Source: JAVBME01 sp031552765 (GTDB lineage: Bacteria > Bacillota > Negativicutes > Acidaminococcales > JAISLQ01). Taken from it: a stretch of DNA of 64,000 nucleotides. The stretch is from contig JAVBME010000010.1 of the NCBI GenBank assembly GCA_031552765.1, positions 5,183-69,182 on the forward strand. Reading direction: 5' to 3'. This document shows positions 7,638 through 16,999 of this stretch, piece by piece. Within the stretch, counting starts at the first letter, position 1. Every line of letters begins with the position of its first letter. The position numbers and the translations under genes were made by a program. Below the pieces are notes generated by a model. The model was not told the origin of the DNA, did not search any database, and was given only the letters and a program-made list of their open reading frames with translations.

Positions 7638-9725
7638 ATGAACACTACGCGCTTAACACACACTGGCATGCCCATCCTCATCCTCTCCCTCGTTCTCCTC
7701 CTCTCCCCCGCAGCCGCTTTCGCCGCCAACTACACCGTACCCAGCCAGGCCTACCCCACTCTCAATGCCCTGTGCACAGATAGCGGCATAACCTGGCAAA
7801 ACGGCGACACCATCACCATCACAGGCTCCGACGCCTCCCTCACCGCCCCCTTTGACTTTGGCGCGGCTAGCATCACCATCTCCGGCTACGGCGGCCTCAT
7901 CCGCCCATCCGTGCCCGGCATCAGCTTTATCTCTAATTCCACCGGCAGCGTCAACATTAACGGCCTTTCCCTCCGCGGCTTTTCTTCTGGCATCAACGGC
8001 GGCGCGATTTCAGGCGCCAACGTCACCATCTCCGGCGGCACAAACAGCTTTTACGGCAACAGCGCCACCGCATACGGCGGCGCGATTTACGGCGCCACAA
8101 CCATCTCCGGCGGCTCCACCTCTTTCATCAACAACAGCGCCACAACCGGCGGCGGCGCGATCGACGGCAACACCGTAAACATCTCCGGCGGCTCCACCTC
8201 TTTCATCAACAACAGCGCCCCATTCGGCGGCGCGATCGACGGCAACACCGTCACCATCTCCGGCGGCTCCACCTCTTTCATCAACAACAGCGCCACAACC
8301 GAAGGCGGCGCGATTTCGGGCGCCAACGTCACCATCTCCGGCGGCGCTACCTCTTTCATCAATAACAGCGCCCCATCCGGCAGCGCAATATATTCCACTG
8401 GCGGCGCCGGCATCAACATCGGGGCCTCGGCTACCATCCTCGTCGGCGCCGGCCACCGCCAGGAGATGTTGGCCGATTACTCCAACATTGCCTTCGCCGG
8501 CGCCGCCGGCCTGACCGGCGACCCCACCGGCCGGCTGGCTGTAGGCCAGACCTATACGGCCCTTAGCCTGAACGCTGGCGGCAGCATCACCACCGCCGGC
8601 AGCAATGTCACGCAGTCTTCCGGCACAGTAATAGTAGGCGCTTTTGACTATGCCTATACAGGCCTTGCCTGGGGAACGCTGTACAATGGCAATAAATCCC
8701 AGGATCTTACCTTCACGGTCGCCGGCGCCTCCTTCAACCCCCTGACCGGCGGCGGCTACGCGGTGGATGCCGCACAGCGGATGTCCTTGTCCAACCCCTT
8801 CGCCTCCTCCGTCTTCAGCAGGCAAAACGGCCTGTTTCACCTCCTGCAAAACCAGGCCGCGGCTAACGCGCAGGGCGTGAACCATTTCGCCGATATTTCC
8901 GATACTTCCTACCACTCCCGCCTGTGGGCGGCGCCTTTTGCCAGCCACACCAACCTTGACGCTGACGGCAAATACGCCTCCGGTCGGGTGAACAACGCCG
9001 GCTTCGTACTCGGCTATGATACCAAGACCTCCGACAACTCCTTCCTCGGCGGCGCTGTAGCCGCCGCCTGGCCGGACTATGAGCGCGGCGGCCTCTCCGC
9101 CGACGGCACGGACATCCGCCTGGCTATCTACGGCGGCTCGCAGATAGGCAAATTCCAGCTTGGCTACCTTATGGCCTACGGCTGGGGCGACTTTGACCAG
9201 ACCCGCCGCATCTACGGCGACAGCTACAACTCATCCTACGACGCCAACCCTTTCTCGCTGGCCGTCAAACTGGCCCGGCCGCTGGACATGAAAAACCAGT
9301 CCGTGGTAAAACCCTTTATCGGTTATGAGCTCTTGTCTGTCCGGACGGACGGCTACGCGGAGGCGGCGGGCGCAGGTACAGGCCTTTACGCTCTTAGCTT
9401 CGGCGGCCACACAGATACCCTGCACCGGGTGACGCTCGGCCTCGAGTGGGAAAAGCGCCGCGAGAACAACAGCCTCAACGCCTCTATCTTCTACCTCGGC
9501 CAGTTTGGCGACAAAACCGCCGAGACGACGGCCTACTTCACCTCCGACCCGGCCAACCCCTTCAATAGCGTCTCCACCCCGCTCGACAGCTCCAGCGTCG
9601 GCCTTTCCCTGGGCGCACAGTGGGCGCTGTCGAAAAACACCGAGCTTGGCCTCTCCTATACCGGCATCTTCGGCAGTAAAAGCAACAGCCAGAACTTTGA
9701 TCTGAATTTTATTTATAAATTTTAA
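7638..9725 (+). CDS. Autotransporter with right-handed beta-helix passenger and C-terminal barrel
   Basis: 695 residues. A Sec signal peptide ends at AAAFAA (about residue 30). The passenger (about 30-390) is Gly/Ser/Asn-rich and carries five tandem 25/26-residue repeats with the core ISGGSTSFINNSA, the pattern of a parallel beta-helix. From about residue 410 a typical autotransporter beta-domain begins (SRLWAAPFASH, GFVLGYD, alternating aromatic strands) and the protein ends in NFDLNFIYKF with the terminal Phe needed for barrel assembly. It should display the passenger on the cell surface; adhesin is a guess. GAGGAGG precedes the ATG. Base composition is visibly more G+C-rich than neighbouring genes. 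It stands alone as a transcription unit. Confidence 0.87.
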   Translation: MNTTRLTHTGMPILILSLVLLLSPAAAFAANYTVPSQAYPTLNALCTDSGITWQNGDTITITGSDASLTAPFDFGAASITISGYGGLIRPSVPGISFISNSTGSVNINGLSLRGFSSGINGGAISGANVTISGGTNSFYGNSATAYGGAIYGATTISGGSTSFINNSATTGGGAIDGNTVNISGGSTSFINNSAPFGGAIDGNTVTISGGSTSFINNSATTEGGAISGANVTISGGATSFINNSAPSGSAIYSTGGAGINIGASATILVGAGHRQEMLADYSNIAFAGAAGLTGDPTGRLAVGQTYTALSLNAGGSITTAGSNVTQSSGTVIVGAFDYAYTGLAWGTLYNGNKSQDLTFTVAGASFNPLTGGGYAVDAAQRMSLSNPFASSVFSRQNGLFHLLQNQAAANAQGVNHFADISDTSYHSRLWAAPFASHTNLDADGKYASGRVNNAGFVLGYDTKTSDNSFLGGAVAAAWPDYERGGLSADGTDIRLAIYGGSQIGKFQLGYLMAYGWGDFDQTRRIYGDSYNSSYDANPFSLAVKLARPLDMKNQSVVKPFIGYELLSVRTDGYAEAAGAGTGLYALSFGGHTDTLHRVTLGLEWEKRRENNSLNASIFYLGQFGDKTAETTAYFTSDPANPFNSVSTPLDSSSVGLSLGAQWALSKNTELGLSYTGIFGSKSNSQNFDLNFIYKF
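8028..8400 (+). repeat. Five tandem 75/78-bp coding repeats in the autotransporter passenger
   Basis: Units starting ATCTCCGGCGGC occur at 8028, 8103, 8181, 8256 and 8334, so the period alternates exactly 75, 78, 75, 78 bases (25 and 26 residues). Units 2-4 share a near-identical core reading ISGGSTSFINNSA; units 1 and 5 diverge. The near-identity at DNA level suggests recent duplication or gene conversion. Confidence 0.85.
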
Positions 9726-9732
9726 AAATACA

Positions 9733-9753
9733 GGGGCGCACAACGTGCGCCCC
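9733..9753. terminator. GC-rich hairpin between convergent genes
   Basis: GGGGCGCAC-AAC-GTGCGCCCC, a 9-bp perfect stem with a 3-base loop. On the reverse strand it is followed by TGTATTTTTAAAATTT, so it best terminates the carbamoylase-like gene. On the forward strand, where it follows the autotransporter stop, there is no U-run right after it. Confidence 0.75.
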
Positions 9754-9762
9754 TCGAAAAAA

Positions 9763-11019
9763 TTATCGTTCATCCAAAAGCAAAACCGTGTTCAGCAATA
9801 CATCGCCGGCTTTAACCATGTCTTTTATATCGCTGTGTTCTTCCGGGCAATGGCTTTTGCCGCCGGCGCTGCGCACAAACAGCATGCCGGCAGCCGTAAG
9901 GCCGGCCATATGTACCGCGTCGTGCCCGGCCATACTGCCGAGCGCCAGGCATTTTTCGCCCATTTTGCCCAATACCTCTTCCATGGCGCCTGTCACCCCG
10001 CCATCCAGCCAAACGCCCGGCTGATCCAAAACTACCCGGCGGTTGACCCTGACCCCACGTTCTTTTTCTATTTCCTTTTGCGCGGCGGCCAAATCTGCCA
10101 GCACCTCACCGACCTTCTCCCGCTCTATGCATCTTATCTCCATGGTCAGCTCAGCCTGTCCGGGTATGATGTTGACGGCATTGGGCGAGATGGCAAATTC
10201 CCCGATAGTGCCGACGATATCCTCCCGTCCGCTGCCTCTGACCGCCTGTTCAAAAGCCAGGCCAAAAGCCGCGGCCGCCATAAGAGCGTCATGCCGGTCG
10301 GGCATCATGGTGGTACCGGCATGATTGGGCTCGCCTTCTACCAGCACATGCTCGCGGTAAATGCTGGTTATCCAGTCGACCGTGGCCAAAGCGGCGCCTG
10401 CCTTTTCCAGCCGGGCCCCCTGCTCGATATGGCACTCGAGAAAAGCCTTGAAAGCGCCTTTTTCTACGCGCGCGCTATCCAGTTCCGCCAGGTTGCCGCC
10501 CGCCCGCGCTAAAGCCGCGGAGAGGCTGAGGCCGCTGTCCGGGTCGGCCGCCTCTATAAGACTGGCGCCGCGCAGTTTGCCGCTGGCGCTGCGGCTGCCA
10601 AAGGTAGACAGGCCAAATACATTGGGCTCTTCCGCGGTAAAAGACACCACTGTAAAAGGATGGCGCAGTTTTAGGCCGCTCTCTTTTATACACTGCGCTA
10701 TTTCCACCGCCAAAAGGACGCCTAGCGCGCCGTCATATTTGCCGCCGTTCGGGACAGTGTCATGGTGCGAACCGACTGCGATAGCGGGACGCCCGCTCTG
10801 GCCGCCGACGGTGGCCCAGATATTCGCCGCCGCGTCTATACTGACCGCCGCTCCTATCTCTTTTTCTAAGAGGCCGATAAGGTATTGGCGTGCCGCCAAT
10901 TCGGCTTTAGTGCCAAAACCTCGGTCCAGGCCGCCGGCCCCGTTCAGGCCGAAAGCGGCCAGTTCATCAAGCCGTCGCGCCAGCCTTTCGCCGTTTATCC
11001 GCCACAAGCCTTTTTGCAT
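9763..11019 (-). CDS. M20-family Zn amidase, N-carbamoyl-amino-acid hydrolase / allantoate amidohydrolase type
   Basis: 418 residues, the normal length for hydantoinase/carbamoylase enzymes. Metal-site motifs are visible: VGSHHDTVPNGGKYDGALGV (His and bridging Asp), TAEEPNVFG (Glu pair) and ECHIEQG, all diagnostic of the carbamoylase branch rather than general peptidases. It would cleave an N-carbamoyl or ureido group from an amino acid in the cytoplasm. The ATG at 11019 is preferred over the longer frame (to 11064) because AGGAGA lies eight bases upstream. Last gene of the RpiR-permease-nitrilase cluster; a second member of the same family lies at 18365. Confidence 0.88.
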   Translation of the reverse strand: MQKGLWRINGERLARRLDELAAFGLNGAGGLDRGFGTKAELAARQYLIGLLEKEIGAAVSIDAAANIWATVGGQSGRPAIAVGSHHDTVPNGGKYDGALGVLLAVEIAQCIKESGLKLRHPFTVVSFTAEEPNVFGLSTFGSRSASGKLRGASLIEAADPDSGLSLSAALARAGGNLAELDSARVEKGAFKAFLECHIEQGARLEKAGAALATVDWITSIYREHVLVEGEPNHAGTTMMPDRHDALMAAAAFGLAFEQAVRGSGREDIVGTIGEFAISPNAVNIIPGQAELTMEIRCIEREKVGEVLADLAAAQKEIEKERGVRVNRRVVLDQPGVWLDGGVTGAMEEVLGKMGEKCLALGSMAGHDAVHMAGLTAAGMLFVRSAGGKSHCPEEHSDIKDMVKAGDVLLNTVLLLDER

Positions 11020-11035
11020 GATAGCTTCTCCTATT

Positions 11036-11854
11036 TTAGCGTTGTTGTTTGACAAGTTCGCCATAACTGCCCGGCCGCCGGTCGCGAAATACGTGGATAA
11101 GGTCGCGTATGGCCTGCGTCTGCGTAAAATCCACCGCGCCGGTCACTATCTCTTCCTCACCGCCGCCTTCGGCGATTATCTCACCCCAGGGGTCGATAAT
11201 GAGCGAATGGCCAAAATATGTGCCCATAGGACTCGACCCTACCCGGTTGCAGGCGACCACAAACATCTGGTTTTCGATCGCCCGGGCGGTAAGAAGGGTC
11301 TTCCAGTGGTACAGCCGCGGGTCGGGGAAATCAGACACCACTATAAGCGCGTCCGCCCCCTTGAGGGCGTAAGTGCGCGACAGTTCGGCAAAACGTATAT
11401 CGTAACAGATCATAAAGCCGAATTTGCCCAGTTCGGTATCGTATACCTCCGTCTTTGTCCCGTGCAAAAAGGGCACATGCTCGTCCATGTCGCTATACAG
11501 GTGCATTTTGCTGTAGTCGCCCACTATCTCGCCCTGGCGGTTTATAAGGAAAGTAGTGTTGCGCATGCCGTCCGGGAATTTGGTGGCGACCGAGCCGGCC
11601 ACTATCCATACATCATGCTGCTTGGCGCACTCTTTCAGCACGCTTACAGATGGGCCGTCAAGCGGCTCCACATGTTTTTCCATTTCGTGGAACATCTTGT
11701 CGGAAAAACCACAGCTCCAGTCTTCCGGCAAGAGGAGCATATCCGGCCGGGCGGGCGCCGCCATCGCCTCGGCGATAAGCTCCCGGGCCCGCTTAAAGTT
11801 GTACTGGGGGTCGCAGAATTTTATATCCGTCTGCAACATAGCGATATTTACCAT
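11036..11854 (-). CDS. Nitrilase-superfamily C-N hydrolase (carbamoylase/omega-amidase type)
   Basis: 272 residues with the Glu-Lys-Cys triad of the nitrilase superfamily: Glu44 in LLLPEDWS, Lys116 in DYSKMHLY, and Cys150 in FMICYDIRF. The length and the CYDIRFxELSR motif fit the aliphatic amidase/omega-amidase or N-carbamoyl branch rather than true nitrilases. It hydrolyses a carbon-nitrogen bond to release ammonia (and CO2 if carbamoyl). It is 16 bases upstream of the M20 carbamoylase and 12 downstream of a permease, so a shared ureide or amide pathway is likely. The exact substrate is open. Confidence 0.87.
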   Translation of the reverse strand: MVNIAMLQTDIKFCDPQYNFKRARELIAEAMAAPARPDMLLLPEDWSCGFSDKMFHEMEKHVEPLDGPSVSVLKECAKQHDVWIVAGSVATKFPDGMRNTTFLINRQGEIVGDYSKMHLYSDMDEHVPFLHGTKTEVYDTELGKFGFMICYDIRFAELSRTYALKGADALIVVSDFPDPRLYHWKTLLTARAIENQMFVVACNRVGSSPMGTYFGHSLIIDPWGEIIAEGGGEEEIVTGAVDFTQTQAIRDLIHVFRDRRPGSYGELVKQQR

Positions 11855-11866
11855 AACTACCGCCTC

Positions 11867-13171
11867 CTACATCACATAAATTAGCGACCTGATAAGCACA
11901 TAGACGATGGCCATCGCCGTTATCACCCAGCCGCTCAACAGGATGGATTTTAAGTCGGTGGAACGGGCCAGGCCCATTGAGCCAACGTTGTCCACTGTCG
12001 GGAAACAGAAAAAGGTTATCTGGCAGCCGACCAGCACCACCAACGACCAGATGCCCATGTCGATGCTAAGCGCCGCCACCGTCGGCAAAAACAGGTCGTG
12101 TATGACCTTGGCCTGGGCCACGCCGGCGCCGGATATGCCAAAAACGCCGATAAGTGTCGCCACCATGAGGAACATCACCTTGCCGCCCATGTCCACCAGC
12201 GGTTTCATATAGTCGGCCAGCGCGGTGAACGCGCCGGATTCGGTAACAAAATTGAGGAAAGGGTCGAACAGGATGAACATAAAAAACATCCAATAAAACT
12301 TCGAACTGCCCTTGATGACCGTCGCCAGTATGTCCACAAACTTCATGCCGGCGGCTTTGCCGGTAATGAGCGCGGCAAACAGCATGACCAAAATGGCGTA
12401 GGAAACCCCGGCCTTCATCGCTATGCCGTAAACCAGCATGGCGGCCATTGTACCAAGGAAAGCAAAAGTAGCCCGTTTAATCTCCGGCGTCAGTTCAAAA
12501 TCCTTCGTGCCGGCTATATCTTCTTCATTATAAGACACTTTTCCTTCCGTCCGTTTCTGGATCCAGACCGCCGTATAATAAGTGCCTACCCACACGATGA
12601 TGGCCAGCGGGATACCCGCCTGGATAAGGTATTCCGGGTAGGATATCTTGGTAAGGCCGATGATGGTCAGTACCGGCGGCACAAACGGCCCAAGGAAAAG
12701 GCCGGTGGCCGCGCCGCCGTGCAATATTATGCCCACAACGCTTGGCGTGACGCCAAGGCTGGCCAGTATCGGCAAAAGTATCGGCGCGAGGATAGCATTG
12801 GAGCCGGCCAGCGTGCCCAGCACGGAAACCAGCAGGGTACAGGTGAACATAGCCACAAGGTAGCCCTGCGACTTGGTTCTGACCTTAAATTTGTTTATTA
12901 CCATATAGACGATGTTGTGCGCCACTTTAGTGTGTACAAGCACTTCGCCCAGGCCCGCGCCGGTTATGATGACAAAACCGATAAGCGCCAGGAAGGAGGA
13001 CAAGGCCGCTTGAAAGGCCGCCCCCAGGGCGATGAGCGATTTACCTGTCAGCACCGCGCCCAAAATGACGCATAGCAGCACGGAAAAATTCATATCTTTG
13101 CCTTTGAGCATCAGCCAAATGTACAAAAGCAGCGGGAGAAAACCCAAAATTGCCGGCAAACCAAAAATCAT
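11867..13171 (-). CDS. Ion-transporter superfamily permease (organic anion or Na+/H+-type)
   Basis: 434 residues, at least ten hydrophobic segments, with duplicated SxxGTLAGSNAILAPILLP and GISGAGVAQAKVI re-entrant-loop-like motifs seen in the IT superfamily (DcuC, GntP, NhaC, CitM). I cannot place it in a single subfamily by eye. Its position directly upstream of two amide hydrolases suggests it imports their substrate, probably with a cation. GGGGTGG precedes the ATG. It is separated by 93 bases from the upstream RpiR gene. Confidence 0.7.
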   Translation of the reverse strand: MIFGLPAILGFLPLLLYIWLMLKGKDMNFSVLLCVILGAVLTGKSLIALGAAFQAALSSFLALIGFVIITGAGLGEVLVHTKVAHNIVYMVINKFKVRTKSQGYLVAMFTCTLLVSVLGTLAGSNAILAPILLPILASLGVTPSVVGIILHGGAATGLFLGPFVPPVLTIIGLTKISYPEYLIQAGIPLAIIVWVGTYYTAVWIQKRTEGKVSYNEEDIAGTKDFELTPEIKRATFAFLGTMAAMLVYGIAMKAGVSYAILVMLFAALITGKAAGMKFVDILATVIKGSSKFYWMFFMFILFDPFLNFVTESGAFTALADYMKPLVDMGGKVMFLMVATLIGVFGISGAGVAQAKVIHDLFLPTVAALSIDMGIWSLVVLVGCQITFFCFPTVDNVGSMGLARSTDLKSILLSGWVITAMAIVYVLIRSLIYVM

Positions 13172-13264
13172 AATACCACCCCTTAATACAGTATCACTCC
13201 CAACAGAAAGAGCCTGAAAAAACCAAAAACTTCAGCATCCCCCCTCATATAACCGGCTAAAACG

Positions 13265-14140
13265 CTAATCGAATTTTTTATAATAGCAGCGGGCCGCTGT
13301 TTCCAGCTCTTCCAACCGGGCCAAGCGTTTAGCGAGCCCTTTGGTGTTTTTAGCCACGTCGCGCAGCAGCAGGTTGAAAAACAAAAGCGGCGTGCTGTAA
13401 ATATCAAAAATTGAGGAAACCGTTATCGGCACCACCAGGCACGGCTTGCCAAAAGAAGCCAGCGGCGACATGGCCGAATCGGTAACCGCCGCGATATCAA
13501 ACCCCGCCGCCTTAAGTTCCTCCAGCTTTTCCACCAGCGCCCGCGGGTAACGGGGAAAGGCCACTGCCAGCACCAGCGTGTTTTTCGCCTCAGCCAGAGG
13601 CAAAATATCCCAGCTCAGCTGCCCCGGCGTAAGCTGTACAACGTCGCCCCTTATCTTGCCCAGGACATAGGCGACATAAGGCAGCAAAGTGGCCGACATG
13701 CGGGCCGACAGCAAAACCACGCGCTGCGCTTTGGCGATTTTATCCACCAGTTCCTGATAGGCCGGCTGCGCAAGCACACGCGGCAGGCTGTTTATATTCT
13801 CTTGCTCCATCTGCAATATGCTTCTTACATGTTCGCTATTTTTGTCGCCGGCAAAATATTCCAGCCTTTGCGGCGCTGTTATTTCTTTGCCCACCATTTT
13901 TTGCAAAGCCTGCAAAAAATCATTGAACCCTTTATAGCCAAGAGCCGCACAAAAACGCGACACACTGCCCTGGCTGACCCCCACCTCGGCAGCCATGGCC
14001 GCGGCGGTCATGAACAGTACCTTCATGTGGTTTCCTTCTAGGTAACGCGCTATTTTTTCATACGTAGGCGTTTCACCGGCCAACGCGCCCATCCTTGCCA
14101 GCAATCCGGCTAAATCACGCTTTTCCACTGCCTCTGCCAA
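13265..14140 (-). CDS. RpiR/MurR-family regulator with SIS domain
   Basis: 291 residues. The N-terminal helix-turn-helix (about 40-75, AAEVGVSQGSVSRFCAALGYKGFNDF) is the RpiR signature, and a SIS domain (about 120-260) should bind a phosphorylated or other small ligand. The start is a TTG at 14140 with AAGGAGG eight bases before it. It lies upstream of the permease-nitrilase-carbamoylase genes on the same strand and probably controls them and itself; two direct repeats lie just upstream of its ribosome-binding site. Confidence 0.88.
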   Translation of the reverse strand: MAEAVEKRDLAGLLARMGALAGETPTYEKIARYLEGNHMKVLFMTAAAMAAEVGVSQGSVSRFCAALGYKGFNDFLQALQKMVGKEITAPQRLEYFAGDKNSEHVRSILQMEQENINSLPRVLAQPAYQELVDKIAKAQRVVLLSARMSATLLPYVAYVLGKIRGDVVQLTPGQLSWDILPLAEAKNTLVLAVAFPRYPRALVEKLEELKAAGFDIAAVTDSAMSPLASFGKPCLVVPITVSSIFDIYSTPLLFFNLLLRDVAKNTKGLAKRLARLEELETAARCYYKKFD

Positions 14141-14160
14141 AAAAGTTACCTCCTTTTAAA

Positions 14161-14208
14161 TTAATGAAACCATTCTTTTCGTAATAAAAATTGATGAAAT
14201 CATTCTTT
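14161..14208. promoter_or_regulatory. Two 18-bp direct repeats, candidate RpiR operators
   Basis: TTAATGAAACCATTCTTT at 14161 and TTGATGAAATCATTCTTT at 14191 match at 16 of 18 positions, start-to-start 30 bp (close to three helical turns). Each contains the dyad ATGAAA-C/T-CAT. They sit 20-70 bases upstream of the regulator start, where an autoregulatory operator is expected. The 242-base spacer to 14382 is otherwise AT-rich with no gene seen. Confidence 0.45.
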
Positions 14209-14382
14209 AAACGGTAAAAAAATAGCCCTGCGCACAGGAAGACTTTTCTTTTTTTAAAAATAACATAATCTCGGCAAATTTGTCAATCTCCATACGCAAA
14301 TAAATGCAGATTTATTTGATATTTTAGCAAAATAAAAACCATCAGGCGGGATGCGTATAACGCATCCCGCCCGCAACCAGAC

Positions 14383-15501
14383 CTATTTCCCCGCCGCTGT
14401 TTTCACTATCTCCAGCACCCAGGCGGCAGCGTCATATAAATCTTTTTCCAATATATATTCTTCCTTGGTATGTACATTGGCCATGCCCACGCCAAGCACT
14501 GCGCACGGCACGCCGTAAGTATTGAAAAAGTTGGCGTCGCTGCCGCCGCCGGTACCGGTGACCGACACCGGCAGGCCGAGTTTTTCCGCCGCCGCGGCCG
14601 CCAGTTTGATGGCAGGCAGGTCGTTGGGCAGTTTATAGGGCGAGTAGGCTTTTTTAACTTCGACATCCACCGTCACGCCTTCGGCTGCCGCCCCATCTTT
14701 AAATACACGGCAGAAATCCACCGTCAGTTTGTCTAGTTTTTCCTGTACCAGGCTGCGCGTTTCTGCGGTTATCTCCACCAGGTCGGGCACTACGTTGGTC
14801 GCAGTACCGCCCTTTATGACGCCCACGTTGCAGGTGGTCTCCTCGTCCACCCGGCCCGGCGGCAGTTTTGCCATTATTTTACCGGCAACCACAATGGCGT
14901 TTATCCCCTTTTCCGGCGCCAAGCCGGCGTGCGCCGTTTTGCCGTGCACCTTCACCAACACTTTATTTTGCCCCGGCGCGGCGTTTATTATCTTGCCCGG
15001 GCTGCCGCTGGAATCGAGCGCATAACCAAAATCCGCTTTGAGCAGCTCTTTATCCATGTTTTTCGAGCCGTTTACCCCGCCTTCTTCGGCAACAGTAAAT
15101 ACCACCTGTATAGCGCCGTGCGGCATATTATTTTCTTTTAACACCCGTAGAGTTTCCAGTATGGCTACCACCCCGGCCTTGTCGTCCGCGCCAAGCACGG
15201 TCGTGCCGTCCGACTTTATCACGCCGTCTTTAAGCACCGGTTTGATACCGGCGCACGGCTCCACGCAATCCATATGCGCGGACAGCATTATAGTAGGCGC
15301 CTCAGTGTTTCCGGGGAAATTAGCGACAAGGTTGCCGCAGTTGCCGCCGATACGCTCGCCCGCTTTGTCCTCCGTGACTGTACAGCCAAGCTCGCCCAGG
15401 CGTCTGGCCAAAAGGTCGCCTATTTCCCGTTCCTGCCTGCTTGTGCAAGTAACCCCGACAAGTTCGAAGAACTCTTCCAGCACTCTTTTTTTGTCTATCA
15501 T
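14383..15501 (-). CDS. PepT-like M20 metallopeptidase (tripeptidase family)
   Basis: 372 residues. Zinc-site motifs are SAHMDCVEP (His), TTVLGADDKAGV (bridging Asp), FTVAEEGGVNGS (Glu pair) and YALDSSG, which are the peptidase T / PepT2 pattern, together with a TGTGGGSDANFF segment near the C-terminus. It likely removes residues from short peptides in the cytoplasm. GGAAAGGAG precedes the ATG. It follows the DcuC-type carrier by 22 bases on the same strand, so the two probably form an operon for peptide or peptide-like acid use. Confidence 0.85.
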   Translation of the reverse strand: MIDKKRVLEEFFELVGVTCTSRQEREIGDLLARRLGELGCTVTEDKAGERIGGNCGNLVANFPGNTEAPTIMLSAHMDCVEPCAGIKPVLKDGVIKSDGTTVLGADDKAGVVAILETLRVLKENNMPHGAIQVVFTVAEEGGVNGSKNMDKELLKADFGYALDSSGSPGKIINAAPGQNKVLVKVHGKTAHAGLAPEKGINAIVVAGKIMAKLPPGRVDEETTCNVGVIKGGTATNVVPDLVEITAETRSLVQEKLDKLTVDFCRVFKDGAAAEGVTVDVEVKKAYSPYKLPNDLPAIKLAAAAAEKLGLPVSVTGTGGGSDANFFNTYGVPCAVLGVGMANVHTKEEYILEKDLYDAAAWVLEIVKTAAGK

Positions 15502-15523
15502 GCCAAGAAACTCCTTTCCTTCA

Positions 15524-16804
15524 TCAAAATACTAACATAAATGTTATCACGCCAAGAAGCATGGGTAAAGCGTTGCGTTTGGCCAAATCCATCGGGTTGG
15601 CGCCGGCCAGTTGCGCGCAAATGATGGCCGCCCCGGCTACCGGCGACATGGAGCGTCCAATAGCGCCGGTCATCTGCGCCATAGAACCCAGATCCATTAT
15701 GCTCATGCCGAACTGGGCCGCATGCGGCGTTATAGCGCCGTTAAAAGCGAGCGCCGCCGCGTCGCCAGAGCCGGAAAGTATGGCGATAATGAACGGGCCG
15801 AAAGCGCCGGCCAGCTTGGCCACAGACTCCGAGCCTTTCATTATCTCGATAAGTGCTTTGGTCAGGCCGATGGTCTGCATACCCTGCGTAAATACCGCCG
15901 CCGCTATAATAAGGCCGATAACCCCGGCATAAGCGCTGCCCATGCCTTCAAAAAACTGTTTGGTCACTTCCTGCGGGTTTGCCAAAGACACTATGATAGC
16001 CAACACGCTGCCGATGAGCATAGCAGCCTGTACTGTAACGGCCGGCGTCAGGCCGAGCTGTTTGCTGCCGGTGACTAAAAGAACCAGCGGCACCATGGGA
16101 ATTATCGCCTTGATGAAATTGACGCCCTTGTGCTGCTCATCCGCGCCCTCCACCGCTTTGGCTCGTTCGGCGCTCGGCCCTTCTTTTTTGAAGATGGATA
16201 TGGCCGTCAAAGCCAATACCACTACCAAAGAGGCGCCGATAGCAGCCGGCGTCTCATTGGCGATAACTGTCATGACGTCGACATTGGCCAGTTTGGCGAC
16301 AAAAGGATTGTGCGAAGTACCCGGGCTTATCGCGCTGCCCCAGGTTCCGGCCAGCACCGCGCTGCCTGCCATGGCCGGGTGTACGCCCGCGCTGATGAGC
16401 GTCGGAATGAGGATAGCGCCCACCGCCGCGGCACAGCCGGCTGCGCTGGGAATGGCAATGTTTATCCACCAGGTTATCAGTATAGCCATAGGTATAAGGA
16501 TAATCTTAAACTTCGTTATCACTGATGATATGGAAGTAACAAGATGTTTGTCACATTCGGTATACTTCATGACAAAAGAAAAACCCATTACCGAGCAGAT
16601 AGTGGGTACGAGGGTGGCATGCACCATGGTATTGGAAAATCCGGTCATCGCGGCGCTGAGGTTCCCGCCGGCAAAACACATCAGGGCCCCGGCGGCGAAC
16701 AGCACCATACGCGCTTCATAGCGCTTGATAATAGCCGCAAAAGCGGCAATGACAATTACCAGGCCGAGCACAGTCATCATAAAATACCAACTCCATTTCT
16801 TCAT
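15524..16804 (-). CDS. DcuC-type anaerobic C4-dicarboxylate carrier
   Basis: 426 residues, mostly membrane-spanning. The stretches PSAAGCAAAVGAILIPTLISAG, GTWGSAISPGTSHNP and LSGSGDAAALAFNGAITPHA match the DcuC/YfcC-type carriers, which in E. coli move succinate and other C4-dicarboxylates during fermentation. Here the next gene is a peptidase and the divergent neighbours are an AbgA-like and a carbamoylase-like hydrolase, so an N-acyl amino acid or aminobenzoyl-glutamate-like substrate is a real alternative. The Shine-Dalgarno site is weak (CGGAATGA). Confidence 0.78.
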   Translation of the reverse strand: MKKWSWYFMMTVLGLVIVIAAFAAIIKRYEARMVLFAAGALMCFAGGNLSAAMTGFSNTMVHATLVPTICSVMGFSFVMKYTECDKHLVTSISSVITKFKIILIPMAILITWWINIAIPSAAGCAAAVGAILIPTLISAGVHPAMAGSAVLAGTWGSAISPGTSHNPFVAKLANVDVMTVIANETPAAIGASLVVVLALTAISIFKKEGPSAERAKAVEGADEQHKGVNFIKAIIPMVPLVLLVTGSKQLGLTPAVTVQAAMLIGSVLAIIVSLANPQEVTKQFFEGMGSAYAGVIGLIIAAAVFTQGMQTIGLTKALIEIMKGSESVAKLAGAFGPFIIAILSGSGDAAALAFNGAITPHAAQFGMSIMDLGSMAQMTGAIGRSMSPVAGAAIICAQLAGANPMDLAKRNALPMLLGVITFMLVF

Positions 16805-16999
16805 TTGTTTATATCATTCCGCTGTTGGCCGGCAGCGAAAGATAACAAAAACAGATATCAGAAATCATTTTTATTGATTGGTTTTGTAGTTTGATTATAA
16901 CACAAATCTGCCGGCGCGTTGAGCAATCTTTGCAAAAACGGCAGTTGCAAGAAAATACATCCGCCAATCCTTTTTTTCTCCGAATTGCCATACTTAATC

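Noticed and set aside
8028..8400. CRISPR-like regular repeats
   Set aside because: The period is a multiple of three, repeats are contiguous without unique spacers and encode a beta-helix passenger.
10361..11884. 507-codon plus-strand frame across the carbamoylase and nitrilase genes
   Set aside because: It runs antisense through two genes with intact catalytic motifs and has no recognisable domain.
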